52,641 bases of DNA from contig NZ_LXQB01000033.1 in NCBI RefSeq assembly GCF_004421185.1, forward strand, positions 1 to 52,641, given 5' to 3'. The position numbers were made by a program, and so were the translations under genes. Positions 31,133-40,629 of this stretch are shown one piece after another. This DNA comes from Methylacidiphilum sp. Yel. Lineage in GTDB: Bacteria > Verrucomicrobiota > Verrucomicrobiia > Methylacidiphilales > Methylacidiphilaceae. Positions within the stretch are counted from its first letter, which is position 1; every line of letters begins with the position of its first letter. The notes under the pieces were generated by a model. The model was given only the letters and a program-made list of their open reading frames with translations, ran no database searches and was not told where the DNA came from.

Positions 31133-31231
31133 ATAGTTGTTATTTTATTTTAAAATTCTTTATTTAATTAAGTATAACAACATTATTTTATGATGTTTCT
31201 CATTTTTATCAAATACTTTTATATAAAAACC

Positions 31232-31555
31232 TTAGGATGATTTTTTCCACGAAAAAATTCTGGCTTTAAAAGAAGCTTTTTCTGCTTCTATCTTATTCCC
31301 TAACCTCATATAAGCCAAGGAAAGGCTCGTCCAAACCATAGAATCCTCCGGCCGTAGTTCAAGAGCCTTTTTATTAGCTTCGATCGATTTTTCGTATTCC
31401 CCTAATTTATAATAGGCCATTGCCAAGGCTTGCCATCCTTCAAAATAGGTGGGATCAGTCTCTACACTTTTTGTATAATAAAATTTAGCCTTTTCTAAGT
31501 CTCCCACAGCGAGAGCTTCATTACCAAGTTCGTAAAATTCTATTTTCGATTCCAT
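31232..31555 (-). CDS. small tetratricopeptide-repeat protein
   Basis: 107 residues made almost wholly of about three TPR units: EFYELGNEALAVGDLEKAKF, WQALAMAYYKLGEYEKSIEA and VWTSLSLAYMRLGNKIEAEK, each with the W/L-G-Y/A pattern. No signal peptide. It starts 19 bases after the cobA/hemD stop, so it may be the last gene of the haem cluster and act as a protein scaffold there. Partner unknown. Confidence 0.8.
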   Translation of the reverse strand: MESKIEFYELGNEALAVGDLEKAKFYYTKSVETDPTYFEGWQALAMAYYKLGEYEKSIEANKKALELRPEDSMVWTSLSLAYMRLGNKIEAEKASFKARIFSWKKSS

Positions 31556-31574
31556 AAGTTATAGGTATAAACTG

Positions 31575-33113
31575 TTAGTCACCAGCTCTATTTTGTTTGA
31601 CAACTTGAAGAAGAGTCTCAATAAGCCCATCAATACTATGTTCTTTTGATTCGACATACACTTCTTGTTGAAAATCTTTTAAGGCCTTTGTTGTGAGAGG
31701 TCCTATGCTAACAACTTTAGGTATTAGAGAGGTATCATGGCATTGGAGGTTCAGTTGATGCCAATATCTAACTGAACTGGCGCTAGCAAATAGAATCCAA
31801 TGGGCTCCAATATGTTTAAATCTCTCTCTGTGCCCACGGACATCTTCGGTTTCGGGTTCAATAGCATATAAAGACCATTGATCGACACTTGCTCCCTGTG
31901 TTTTTAACGCATTGGCTAGGCTATCATCGGCTAAAGAGCTTCGCGGCAGTAAAAACCGTACCCCCTCGATACGCCTTTGATAAAAACATTCCCCTAAGCT
32001 GATGGAAGTAAATTTTTCTGGGATCACATCCACATGAAGATGGAAAGAGGCGATGGCTCGAGCGGTTGACTTTCCAATTGCTCCCAGTTTTACTTTTCCG
32101 AGCTGTCGGATATCATTAGTAAACTGAAGGAATTGATCAAAAAATATGTCTACTGCTGTTGGACTCGTAAAAAGAAGCCAATCATAAAAGGCATCAATAT
32201 TTTCTAATATTTGTTTCTGCTTAGCATCCAATGGCTGAGGGATAATTCTAATTGTCGGAATTTCCAAGACTTCAGCTCCAAGTTCAATTAAGCGCTTTGC
32301 TAGTCTTGAGCAAGCTTCTTTGGTTCTTGTCACCACCACTCTTTGTCCGTAAAGAGGCTTATTTTCAAACCACTGCAATTCTTTTCTAAGCCGAACCACC
32401 TCTCCAATGACAATGATAGCAGGCGGAGTAAATATTGAATGTGTTCCAGACAATATGTCCCCTAGGGTAGATTCTACCACTTTTTGATAAGGAAAAGTTC
32501 CCCAGGATATAATAGCCAGCGGCGTCTTAGGATCCATTCCTGACTCTATAAGACTCCTTACGATTGCACCGATTCGCTCCACTCCCATTAATATGACCTT
32601 CGTTCCCTTTAATTTGGCGACCGTCTCCCATCCTATAGCCGAAGATTTCTTTGCGGGATCTTCATGTCCCGTGATAATGGTTAGCACCGAAGCATAATTC
32701 CTATGGGTTAAAGGGATTCCAGCATATGCAGGAACAGCTAAAGCGGAACTTACCCCTGGAACTATTTCAAAAGGAATTCCAGCTTGCTTTAAAGCCTCCG
32801 CTTCTTCTCCTCCCCGGCCGAACAAAAGAGGATCTCCCCCTTTTAATCGGACTACATTCTTTCCTTCAGCCGCTTTAGAGATAAGCAACTGTTCTATTTC
32901 CCGTTGTGAATAAGCCGCTTTGCCGGCAATTTTCCCTACATAAACTTTTCTACAATGGTTGGAAGCCCAATCTAAAATTTCTGGATTACAGAGATAGTCA
33001 TAGAATATAAAATCGGCTTTCTCTATGAGCTCTTTGGCCTTGAGCGTTAAAAGCAATGGGTCTCCAGGGCCGGCGCCAACAAGAAAAACCGTTCCAATCT
33101 TTTGATCCTTCAT
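31575..33113 (-). CDS. cobA-hemD: uroporphyrinogen-III C-methyltransferase / uroporphyrinogen-III synthase fusion
   Basis: A 512-residue fusion. Residues 1-245 are the SAM-dependent methyltransferase (SUMT): VFLVGAGPGDPLLLTLKAKE, VRLKGGDPLLFGRGGEEAEA, VPAYAGIPLTHR and VILMGVERIG. It makes precorrin-2 for sirohaem and cobalamin. From about residue 255 (GQRVVVTRTKEACSRLAKRL) to the end is HemD, which closes hydroxymethylbilane into uroporphyrinogen III, with WLLFTSPTAVDIFF and GAIGKSTARA. A CobA-HemD fusion is known in several phyla. It follows hemC on the same strand by 23 bases. Confidence 0.94.
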   Translation of the reverse strand: MKDQKIGTVFLVGAGPGDPLLLTLKAKELIEKADFIFYDYLCNPEILDWASNHCRKVYVGKIAGKAAYSQREIEQLLISKAAEGKNVVRLKGGDPLLFGRGGEEAEALKQAGIPFEIVPGVSSALAVPAYAGIPLTHRNYASVLTIITGHEDPAKKSSAIGWETVAKLKGTKVILMGVERIGAIVRSLIESGMDPKTPLAIISWGTFPYQKVVESTLGDILSGTHSIFTPPAIIVIGEVVRLRKELQWFENKPLYGQRVVVTRTKEACSRLAKRLIELGAEVLEIPTIRIIPQPLDAKQKQILENIDAFYDWLLFTSPTAVDIFFDQFLQFTNDIRQLGKVKLGAIGKSTARAIASFHLHVDVIPEKFTSISLGECFYQRRIEGVRFLLPRSSLADDSLANALKTQGASVDQWSLYAIEPETEDVRGHRERFKHIGAHWILFASASSVRYWHQLNLQCHDTSLIPKVVSIGPLTTKALKDFQQEVYVESKEHSIDGLIETLLQVVKQNRAGD

Positions 33114-33136
33114 TTGTTGCTTTTCCTCAATCCAAA

Positions 33137-34036
33137 TTACAGTTTTCTTAACAAATGGGCTAACTCTTGCCCTAACTTTTTAGCTTCTTGAATTTGGCCA
33201 ACAACTTTCCCCTCTTTTGGTCGCAGACTGCCTTGAGGCCACCATATCCCATAGAGGACTAACTTAGATCTTTCTACCTTCGCCATGGCCCCCACAGCCG
33301 TTCTGCATCCCCCTCCAAGTTCATAAAGAAAGGATCTTTCAGCACACACTTCACAAGCCGAAGGAAAATCATTGAGGAATTGGACAAGATCCTGCGTCCT
33401 TTTATCTCCCTGTCGTGTTTCCAAAGCTAAGGCTCCCTGACCTGGAGCAGGCAGCATCCAATCCAGTCCGAGGTAGGTGCAAAAAAAAGAAGATAAATCT
33501 ATCCCAAGCCTTTTTATTCCTGCCATCGCCAAAATGGTTCCCATCCATTCTTTATTTTCCCTAAGCTTTTTTAACCGTGTTTCAACATTGCCTCGAATGG
33601 GAACCACTCGTAGATCTGGTCTCTTTCTTAACAGTTGATTAGCCCTCCTGGGACTTCCTACTGCCACAATGGCCCCAGGCTCAAGGCACTCAGGATGCGG
33701 ATAATGAAGGCTTACCCAGCAATCTCTTGGATCTTCCCTTGGGGGTATGGCCGCAATCTCTAATCCTTGAGGCATCTCCACAGGCATATCTTTGAGGCTA
33801 TGAACAGCCAGATCAATTTCAGCTTCGAGTAATTTTTTTTCTATTTCCTTTGTAAAAATTCCTCTTTGCTGGATTGCTTCTAAATGCTCATAGTCAGACA
33901 ACTGATCGCCTGTCGTCTTTATTATTTTTGTCTTTATCTCTAGATCCGGATACTCCTGCTTCAGACGGTCAATAATACTCTGAGTTTGAATTAAAGCTAG
34001 CGGGCTACCCCGTGTTCCAATAACAAGTAAGTTCAC
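33137..34036 (-). CDS. hemC: hydroxymethylbilane synthase (porphobilinogen deaminase)
   Basis: Links four porphobilinogens into hydroxymethylbilane. 299 residues. N-terminal IGTRGSPLALIQTQSIIDRL, DLAVHSLKDMPVEMPQGLEI and AVGSPRRANQLLRKRPDLRV followed by IRGNVETRL are all typical. GQGALALE precedes the C-terminal domain, and the cofactor-binding Cys is in ELGGGCRTAVGA. Its start overlaps the hemA stop by four bases (ATGA), indicating translational coupling. Confidence 0.96.
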   Translation of the reverse strand: MNLLVIGTRGSPLALIQTQSIIDRLKQEYPDLEIKTKIIKTTGDQLSDYEHLEAIQQRGIFTKEIEKKLLEAEIDLAVHSLKDMPVEMPQGLEIAAIPPREDPRDCWVSLHYPHPECLEPGAIVAVGSPRRANQLLRKRPDLRVVPIRGNVETRLKKLRENKEWMGTILAMAGIKRLGIDLSSFFCTYLGLDWMLPAPGQGALALETRQGDKRTQDLVQFLNDFPSACEVCAERSFLYELGGGCRTAVGAMAKVERSKLVLYGIWWPQGSLRPKEGKVVGQIQEAKKLGQELAHLLRKL

Positions 34037-35097
34037 GCGATCCTAAAATTTCTAATAAAACCTGATTCTGTAGCATTTAATGAACCTATCATCCATTGAT
34101 AATATCTTTCGATATGCGGCGCTATAAGAGTTTTGCATTTATCTACCTCAGCCAGGCGATCTTTTAGATTCTGGTCGGCAATCGACTGCAAATCATCAAT
34201 GTTATAACAATAGACTCCATCTAAATCTTGAACTGCCGGGTCAATATCCCTAGGAACGGCAAGATCTATGAGGAAAAGTGGCCTGCCCCCACGCATCCCC
34301 ATAAGGGGGGCCAGTTTCTCTCTAGTGATTACATAATGGGGAGCGGCCGTAGAGCTAATAAGTATATCCACTTTGGATATTCGATTTGGAAACTCAGACC
34401 AAGGAATGGCTTCGGCTTTTATCTCTTGGCTTATAGAGAGGGCCTTTTCAAAAGTGCGATTGGCTACTAAAATAATATTACCCCCTTTTTTTTGAAGAGC
34501 TTTGGCAGTAGTTTCACTAACGACTCCGGCACCAACAATCATGATAGAACAACCAGAGAGCCTCCCAAAGAGTTTTTCAGCTAAATCAACAGCCACAGCA
34601 CTCACCGAAATACTCCCTCGTGTGATCCAAGTCGCAGATCGTACTGCTTTAGCTGCGGCAAAGCCAGACTGGAATAGCTTGTTTAAATACTTACCAGCCA
34701 TACCCTGCTTTTTTGCAATTAGATAAGCTTCCTTTAGTTGGCCTAAAATTTCGGTCTCCCCCACAACCATGGATTTTAAACCACTGGCAAGTTCAAAAAG
34801 ATGTTCAATGCAATTTTTGCCCTTGTAAAAATGAGAATATAATTCAAAGGGTAATTGCTTTTTATGGTATATTTTCAGAAATTCACTCCAACTTGTTGAA
34901 GCCTGATCAGGATCTTTACTGACCGCAAAAAATTCCACACGATTGCAGGTAGAAAGTAACACCGCTTCTTCTAGTTGCATCATTTCTTTCATCATGGAGA
35001 GCGCCTGAGGATATTCCTCGCTGCGGAATGCTACCTGTTCACGTAATTCAATGGAGGAAGTATCAAAAGAAAGCCCGCCCCCGAAGAGAATTTTCAT
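34033..35097 (-). CDS. hemA: glutamyl-tRNA reductase
   Basis: First enzyme of C5-route tetrapyrrole synthesis, reducing Glu-tRNA to glutamate-1-semialdehyde. The catalytic Cys lies in AVLLSTCNRVEFF. Other marks are SHFYKGKNCIEHLFELASGL, SMVVGETEILGQLKEAYLIA, GSISVSAVAVDLAEKLFG, the NADPH-binding IMIVGAGVVSETTAKALQ and FLIDLAVPRDIDPAV. The 354 residues are somewhat short: the C-terminal dimerisation helices are reduced after the segment YCYNIDDLQSIADQNLKDRL. It lies between ccsA and hemC. Confidence 0.95.
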   Translation of the reverse strand: MKILFGGGLSFDTSSIELREQVAFRSEEYPQALSMMKEMMQLEEAVLLSTCNRVEFFAVSKDPDQASTSWSEFLKIYHKKQLPFELYSHFYKGKNCIEHLFELASGLKSMVVGETEILGQLKEAYLIAKKQGMAGKYLNKLFQSGFAAAKAVRSATWITRGSISVSAVAVDLAEKLFGRLSGCSIMIVGAGVVSETTAKALQKKGGNIILVANRTFEKALSISQEIKAEAIPWSEFPNRISKVDILISSTAAPHYVITREKLAPLMGMRGGRPLFLIDLAVPRDIDPAVQDLDGVYCYNIDDLQSIADQNLKDRLAEVDKCKTLIAPHIERYYQWMIGSLNATESGFIRNFRIA

Positions 35098-35102
35098 GGT
35101 AT

Positions 35103-35912
35103 TTAAAATCTATGAAATTGACTAAAATAATTTATTCCCCAAAATGTTAAAAAAATAAATAAAAAGCCGCCAATCGATAGGATAGAGAGTCGCTTCATCC
35201 CTGGATGAAAAAGAAAAGAGCAGAAAACCAGATAAAGATAAAATAACCAGATTCCAATCGACCAGCTAATTTTTACCCAATCCCAAGAACTTTTCGGAGA
35301 TATCAAAATGCCTCCTATAAGACCAGCTGTCAGCAAAACAAGCCCCATCAATAAAATTCTTTTTTGAATATAAAAAAGATCCCCTATAGGCGGGAACCAA
35401 AAAAATAAGGAGGAAAGTTTATGGGTTTTGAGTTCTTTATCTTCCATCAGATAAATGACTGCGGCAAGGGCTGCGATTCCAAAAATCGCATAAGCTAATA
35501 TCGAAAAAGCCGCGTGCACTTCAAGCATCCATCCTAATTTAGGTATCAGCTTGGGGGTATCGGGTCGACCACCCAAGCCAATCAGATTGATCAAGAAAGC
35601 AGTCGGAGCTGTAAAAAAACCTAGAATGGAGATTCTATAAGTAGAGCCGATGATAAAATAAATAAGCAGTAAAGCCCAAGAAAGAAATGCAAGAGTTTCC
35701 AGAAAATTGGTAATAGGACAATGATTGATAGAAATGCCTCTCAAATATAAAAAAAGGGTTTCTAAAAAGAAAGCGATAAAAAGAAGAATAAAACTTAACT
35801 TATCTCCTCCCGTCCGCTTTTTAGCTCCTAATATAAAAAAACCATAAAGAGAAACACAAAACTCAAGAACAGTAGCAAGAATCAACCAGATTCTTTCCTG
35901 GCTAATATTCAT
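35103..35912 (-). CDS. CcsA/HemX-type cytochrome c assembly membrane protein
   Basis: 269 residues with about eight membrane helices. The core region after LGGRPDTPKLIPKLGWMLEV holds a conserved His (EVHAAFSILAYAIFGIAALA), as in CcsA/ResC/HemX-family proteins that handle haem for c-type cytochromes. The full tryptophan-rich WWD motif of CcsA is not obvious, so HemX, which affects HemA levels in Bacillus, is an equal candidate. It ends five bases before hemA. Both roles fit a haem operon. Confidence 0.82.
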   Translation of the reverse strand: MNISQERIWLILATVLEFCVSLYGFFILGAKKRTGGDKLSFILLFIAFFLETLFLYLRGISINHCPITNFLETLAFLSWALLLIYFIIGSTYRISILGFFTAPTAFLINLIGLGGRPDTPKLIPKLGWMLEVHAAFSILAYAIFGIAALAAVIYLMEDKELKTHKLSSLFFWFPPIGDLFYIQKRILLMGLVLLTAGLIGGILISPKSSWDWVKISWSIGIWLFYLYLVFCSFLFHPGMKRLSILSIGGFLFIFLTFWGINYFSQFHRF

Positions 35913-35974
35913 GACGATTCACCGATCCGTTTTTTCGAGATAGGTTCTACCATTCTTTCTTTCCGCAAAAGGTC

Positions 35975-36421
35975 TTAACCCAGATACTTTTTTACCAGTT
36001 CTTGAAGCTTCTTACCATCCGCTCTACCCCCAGCTCTAGATATCACCGTTTTCATAACCAGGCCCATCTCTTTTCTATCTTTAGCCTGCGTTTCTTCAAT
36101 GACTTTCTTGACGAGGGCTTCCATTTCTTCTTCGGACATCGCTTCAGGCAAAAACTCTTTTAAAATAGCTACTTCCAACTTTTCTTTTTCCACTAGTTCA
36201 GGTCTGTTGGCTTTTGTGTATTCAAGAATTGACTCTTCCCTCTTTTTTATCTCCTTAGAGATGACTCCAATGATTTCTTGATCCGTCAGTTCTTTTTGGG
36301 ACTTTTGGATAGCGGCATAATTAATCGCCGACTTTAGTAGCCTTAAGGTGGAGATTTTCTCCAATTCCTTTTTCTTCATCGCTTCTTTTAGTTGCTGATC
36401 AATTTGTAATTGCAATGCCAT
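35975..36421 (-). CDS. GatB/YqeY-domain protein
   Basis: 148 residues of the YqeY family, related to the tRNA-binding tail of the GatB amidotransferase subunit. ISTLRLLKSAINYAAIQKSQ, ILEYTKANRPELVEKEKLEV, ILKEFLPEAMSEEEMEALVK and a final GGRADGKKLQELVKKYLG are typical. A role in tRNA-dependent amidation is often suggested but not proven. It is divergent from the LptF/G-like gene. Confidence 0.92.
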   Translation of the reverse strand: MALQLQIDQQLKEAMKKKELEKISTLRLLKSAINYAAIQKSQKELTDQEIIGVISKEIKKREESILEYTKANRPELVEKEKLEVAILKEFLPEAMSEEEMEALVKKVIEETQAKDRKEMGLVMKTVISRAGGRADGKKLQELVKKYLG

Positions 36422-36519
36422 ACTCTTCCCTCACTTTTCTTTTAGGTTGCATTTTTTCTGTTACTTGCCGATAATTTGTATCAATCCATTTCTATTGTTT
36501 TATTTTATTCTCATCTTTC

Positions 36520-37638
36520 ATGAGAACAATTTATAAATTTCTTTTTCTAGAACTTTTTAAAAATTCTCTTATAACTACCACCATTTTGACCTTTTTTCTG
36601 GTTATTGCCAATGCTTTCCGAGATTTATCAGATCTTCTTGTAAATAACGAAGTGCCTTTGTGGATTTCCCTGAAACTCCTTTTATCACTGATTCCCTTTG
36701 TCCTGACATTTACTTTACCATGGGGACTGCTCATTGCCGTCATTCTGCTATTTGGAAAAATGTCTCAAGACAGAGAACTGGTTGCTTTAAAAAGTGCTGG
36801 GATTAGCATTGGCGCGATCATGGCTCCCATTATTTGGTTTGCGCTCCTTTATAGCATTTTTAGCTTTGCCATCAACGCCTATATTGGGCCTAAAAGCAGG
36901 CATGCCTTTAAAGAAATCTTCTCTGATGTCATGCTTCACAACCCACTATCTTTTTTCAAAAGCAGCAAAACAATAGACCAGTTTGATGGTTTTCGTTTAT
37001 ATGCTAATAACCGCATAGGAGCTAGACTTCAAGATGTCTACATATGGGAAACGGATGCTGAGCTTCGCCCCTTACGCTCTATTCGAGCCTCAGAGGCTGA
37101 TATCGAACCCGATCTAGCTCACCAAAGAATTCTTCTAACTCTCTGGAATGCACGACAAGAAGAAAGGAACATTGCAGACCCTCAAAATGTAAAATTGGTC
37201 ATGCCTGGTTCGCGAGCCACCCAACTGCCTTACGAAATATCACTTGCCACCCTATTCGACCGGTTAGCAGTCAGAAAAAGCATCGGTCTTTCCACTCTGG
37301 ATGAGATAGGTCGACAAATTGTAGCCGCTGATTTATTCGGTTTTACTTCTAATCCAACCCCTGTATTGACCGAATTTCAGAAAAGATTGGCTTTTTCTCT
37401 TTCTTGTTTTACCTTTGTTTTGGTAGGCGCCCCACTAGCTATTCAAGTCCAAAGAAAAGAAACTTCCATTGGGGTAGCTTTAAGTTTATTCATCGTACTT
37501 TCTTACTATGTCATCGTTCTTCTTGCTGATGCTTTAAAAGCAAAAACAAATTTTTTCCCAGAGCTTATTATTTGGCTACCCAATATCATTTTTCAAACCC
37601 TAGGATTCTGGTTGATATGGAGAGTCAATCGGAAGTGA
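36520..37638 (+). CDS. LptF/LptG-family lipopolysaccharide export permease
   Basis: 372 residues with membrane helices at each end and a periplasmic beta-jellyroll-like domain in the middle (about 130-260). The N-terminus (IYKFLFLELFKNSLITTTIL, then ANAFRDLSDLL), the LPWGLLIAVILLFGKMSQDR and ELVALKSAGISIGAIMAPII blocks, and the C-terminal RLAFSLSCFTFVLVGAPLAI are characteristic. It works with LptB ATPase to pull LPS out of the inner membrane. Only one permease is present here and F and G cannot be told apart with confidence. Confidence 0.9.
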   Translation: MRTIYKFLFLELFKNSLITTTILTFFLVIANAFRDLSDLLVNNEVPLWISLKLLLSLIPFVLTFTLPWGLLIAVILLFGKMSQDRELVALKSAGISIGAIMAPIIWFALLYSIFSFAINAYIGPKSRHAFKEIFSDVMLHNPLSFFKSSKTIDQFDGFRLYANNRIGARLQDVYIWETDAELRPLRSIRASEADIEPDLAHQRILLTLWNARQEERNIADPQNVKLVMPGSRATQLPYEISLATLFDRLAVRKSIGLSTLDEIGRQIVAADLFGFTSNPTPVLTEFQKRLAFSLSCFTFVLVGAPLAIQVQRKETSIGVALSLFIVLSYYVIVLLADALKAKTNFFPELIIWLPNIIFQTLGFWLIWRVNRK

Positions 37639-37668
37639 TTATTTTTTGCCTCCCTTTTCCTAGGAAAT

Positions 37669-37854
37669 CTAAGGGAGTTCGCCAGGAGGCATTGTTGGGC
37701 CAGGGAACCCAGGGAGAGCTGGCGGAGAAGGGGCGCTCGGCTCGGGAGCTTCATCAGGAGCTTTTGGCTCATTTTCTTGGAGCGGAGGCAACCAAAATAA
37801 AAACATATTCATAGTATTTTTATAAAGCTTTATATAGGATAAAAGGCTTTTCAA
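37669..37854 (-). CDS. possible small proline-rich protein after the M24 peptidase gene
   Basis: An open frame of 61 codons. Its TTG start overlaps the stop of the peptidase gene (TTGA), or an ATG at 37812 gives about 47. The sequence NMFLFWLPPLQENEPKAPDE followed by a run of Pro, Ala and Glu to the stop could be an anchored proline-rich peptide. It converges with the LptF/G gene. Low complexity makes a chance frame possible. Confidence 0.25.
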   Translation of the reverse strand: MKSLLSYIKLYKNTMNMFLFWLPPLQENEPKAPDEAPEPSAPSPPALPGFPGPTMPPGELP

Positions 37855-38954
37855 TCAATTTCTAATTTTTCTTCAATTTTGGTTAAATTTTCTACTCCTT
37901 CTTTCTTAATGACAACCATATCCTCCAATCTCACTCCTCCGATTTCTGGATAATATAACCCTGGTTCGACCGTGATCACCTGGTTGGTTTTAAAAACCGC
38001 TTTTCTAAACCTGGGTGGTTCATGGATTTCAAGCCCTACACCATGGCCTAACCCATGAAAAAAACCAACCCATCGACCATTTCGGATTTCTGTTGGGTAG
38101 CCTTTTTTAGCAAACCTCTGTCGGATTTCCTTTTCGATTTTTTTGCCATTGACCCCTTCCCGTAATACACTTAAAACCCACTGTTTAGCTTCCTGAACCG
38201 TTAAGTAAAGATCACGAAGGGCTTGGGAAGGAGTGCCTTTGACCACCGTTCGACTCAGATCGCCAAAATAACCTGAAGTTTTATCTCTTGGAAAAATATC
38301 AATGACAATCGACTGATGAGGCATGAGTTTTCCTTTTCCAATTTCATGAGGATCGCAAGCTTCCTTTCCACAGGCCACAATAGTGTTGCTGGCCAAAGCT
38401 CCCTCTCTCATCATTGCAATTTCTATTTCGTCTCTCAGTGTCTTAGAGTCTAAAACTTTCTTTCGCCACTGAAGCGATTCATCCTTGCTAATTTCACTTT
38501 CCCTAAGGATTTCAATAGCTTTTTTCATCCCCTTCTCTGCAACACGCAGAATACTGACAATCGCTTCTATTTCTTGTTGGGTCTTCACGGAACGTTCGGG
38601 AAAAAATTCGCCTTGTTTAGGGATAACTTTTATCCCCTTTTTTCTAAGCGCTTCCGCTAACCCTAGAGGGAAGTTAGAAGGAACGGTGAGCTGCCGAAGC
38701 CGAAGTTTTCGACAAATTTCTTGGATTAGAAGGGAAGGAGAGAGTTTTTCTTCCTTAACACCGCTAGCTTCTTCATAGGAAAGCACAACATCGGCCTTAG
38801 CCTCTCGTTTTGCTCGATCAATCTCAAGCTTACTAAAAAAAGCATAGCTTTTTGTCTCTGTTTCAATCCAAAGAAAAGGATCAGGAACACGGATCTGGGT
38901 GGCATAAAGCATATTCGGATCGTTTTCGCTAGCAGCATACATCATTCTAGCCAT
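37851..38954 (-). CDS. M24-family metallopeptidase (Xaa-Pro aminopeptidase-like)
   Basis: 367 residues of the pita-bread fold. The five usual metal ligands are visible: two Asp in IVIDIFPRDKTSGYFGDLSR, His in FFHGLGHGVGLEIHEPP, Glu in VITVEPGLYYPEIGG and Glu in VRLEDMVVI. The N-terminal creatinase-like domain covers about residues 1-130. Probably cleaves Xaa-Pro dipeptides or short peptides in the cytoplasm. It lies 20 bases after the outer-membrane factor gene and may share its transcript. Confidence 0.92.
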   Translation of the reverse strand: MARMMYAASENDPNMLYATQIRVPDPFLWIETETKSYAFFSKLEIDRAKREAKADVVLSYEEASGVKEEKLSPSLLIQEICRKLRLRQLTVPSNFPLGLAEALRKKGIKVIPKQGEFFPERSVKTQQEIEAIVSILRVAEKGMKKAIEILRESEISKDESLQWRKKVLDSKTLRDEIEIAMMREGALASNTIVACGKEACDPHEIGKGKLMPHQSIVIDIFPRDKTSGYFGDLSRTVVKGTPSQALRDLYLTVQEAKQWVLSVLREGVNGKKIEKEIRQRFAKKGYPTEIRNGRWVGFFHGLGHGVGLEIHEPPRFRKAVFKTNQVITVEPGLYYPEIGGVRLEDMVVIKKEGVENLTKIEEKLEID

Positions 38955-38973
38955 AGAAAACTCCTATCCGCTT

Positions 38974-40629
38974 TCAAGATCTCGAGGAAGACTTCATTTT
39001 GGGATTTGCCCCAACTGGCCGCATGCTGTAATCTTCCCATCCGCCTCCCAATGCTCTAATCAAAGCCACTGTTGCAATAAATCTTTCCCCTAGGATTTGG
39101 AGATTAAGCAGTTGGGCATTTAGCCATACCTGTTCGGTCGTATCCACTTCAATATAATTCACTAATCCCTCTTTAAATCGAACCAAGGACACGTCAAACT
39201 GATCTTTGGCAAAAGCGACTGTTCGCTGTTGTGCCTCTTGCTGCGCTTCAAGAATCTTCAAAGCGGCAAGAGCATTTTCGACATCCTGAAAGGCTACAAG
39301 TACCCCCTGTCTGTAATTGGCGACAGCCGCTTGATATGCCGCTTTGGCTTGTTGGAGGCCAGCCACCAATTGACCTCCTTCAAAAATAGGAAGACTGACA
39401 AAGGGGCCGAGAGTCCAAAACCTGCTTGAGCCATTAAAAAGCATTTCTACAGTAGAACTCAGTAACCCTACCGAAGCTAAAAGATTTACAGAAGGAAAGA
39501 AAGCACCTAGAGCCACACCAATGTCGGCGTTAGCCGCAGCCATTTGTCTTTCGGCTTGAGCGACATCAGGTCTTCTCTGTAAAAGATCCGAAGGAAGATA
39601 GTCGGGCAGTACGGGTGGAGATCCAGAAATTGGATTGGATGCAATCTTTACAGAAGAAGCAGGTTTACCCAAAAGCACTGCAATGGCGTTTTCAATTTGG
39701 GCTCTGGTGTTTTCCAATCCAATATATTGAGACTGGAGGTTAGCCAAATCGGTTTTAGCCCTTGCCAGATCAAGCTCATTGGCTAGCCCTCCATCATATC
39801 GGCTCTGCACCAAATAAAGATTATCCCTAAACACGTCTATCATATAGCGGTAAACAGCCAATTGAGCATCTATATAACGAATGGAAAAATAGTCAGTGGC
39901 AAGTTCTGCATGCAATGTAAGAAGCAGAGATTCATATGCGGCTTGCGTGGCTTGAGCAGAGGCTTTAGCTGCTTCCAGTTCGCGCCGATACCTTCCCCAG
40001 ATATCAGCCTCGTAGGATGCAGCAAGAGGCAAAGCCCATTCGTTCCAATAAATAGGTAATCCAGTCTGAAATTGAACAAATTGTCCTGTCGGACCAGTAG
40101 AACTAAGAACAGGTGCAACCACAGGATGCTGTAGAAAGAAAAAGGGTTGGTTTTGAGAAAATCGTAAGCGCGAATAAAAAGGATAAAAGCCAATGTGAGG
40201 GAAAAAATTGGAAAGTGACTGAGTTACAAGAGATCTTGCCTCCACCACTTGTGCATAAATACCCTTGAGCTGTTGGTTGCCAACCAACAGCTGCGCTTCC
40301 AGTTGATCCAAAAGAGGGTCTTTGAAAATCTTCCACCACTCCCCTTTAGCAATCGCATCTTGTGGAAGGGCTTTTTTCCAACGGATCCCTTCGAACCTTT
40401 TACCAGAAGCAGTCTGTTGCTCTATTATCGAGACATTGTCCTGGCCTGTCGAAGGTTTTTCAGCATTAGGGCTGTTCCCCCACTTAAAAGCCAAAGGTGT
40501 TTCCACTGCTGGTCTATGGTAGTCTGGACCAACCGCACAGTTAGAAAGAGCTAGAGCTAGGGGGAGAACTAATAGCCTTCTAAGAAAGGGTTCTTCCCAA
40601 CAGTTCTTTGGAAAAGAAGCTTCTTTCAT
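38974..40629 (-). CDS. TolC/NodT-type outer-membrane efflux lipoprotein
   Basis: 551 residues. A lipobox LALSNC places the lipidated Cys at about residue 31, followed by AVGPDYHRPAVETP, the hallmark of NodT-type outer-membrane factors. Two outer-membrane-efflux repeats follow, including SYEADIWGRYRRELEAAKAS, QSRYDGGLANELDLARAKTD and PDYLPSDLLQRRPDVAQAER. The N-terminus may be over-long: no good ribosome binding site precedes ATG 40629. No inner-membrane pump or periplasmic adaptor lies next to it, so its partner is elsewhere. Confidence 0.9.
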   Translation of the reverse strand: MKEASFPKNCWEEPFLRRLLVLPLALALSNCAVGPDYHRPAVETPLAFKWGNSPNAEKPSTGQDNVSIIEQQTASGKRFEGIRWKKALPQDAIAKGEWWKIFKDPLLDQLEAQLLVGNQQLKGIYAQVVEARSLVTQSLSNFFPHIGFYPFYSRLRFSQNQPFFFLQHPVVAPVLSSTGPTGQFVQFQTGLPIYWNEWALPLAASYEADIWGRYRRELEAAKASAQATQAAYESLLLTLHAELATDYFSIRYIDAQLAVYRYMIDVFRDNLYLVQSRYDGGLANELDLARAKTDLANLQSQYIGLENTRAQIENAIAVLLGKPASSVKIASNPISGSPPVLPDYLPSDLLQRRPDVAQAERQMAAANADIGVALGAFFPSVNLLASVGLLSSTVEMLFNGSSRFWTLGPFVSLPIFEGGQLVAGLQQAKAAYQAAVANYRQGVLVAFQDVENALAALKILEAQQEAQQRTVAFAKDQFDVSLVRFKEGLVNYIEVDTTEQVWLNAQLLNLQILGERFIATVALIRALGGGWEDYSMRPVGANPKMKSSSRS

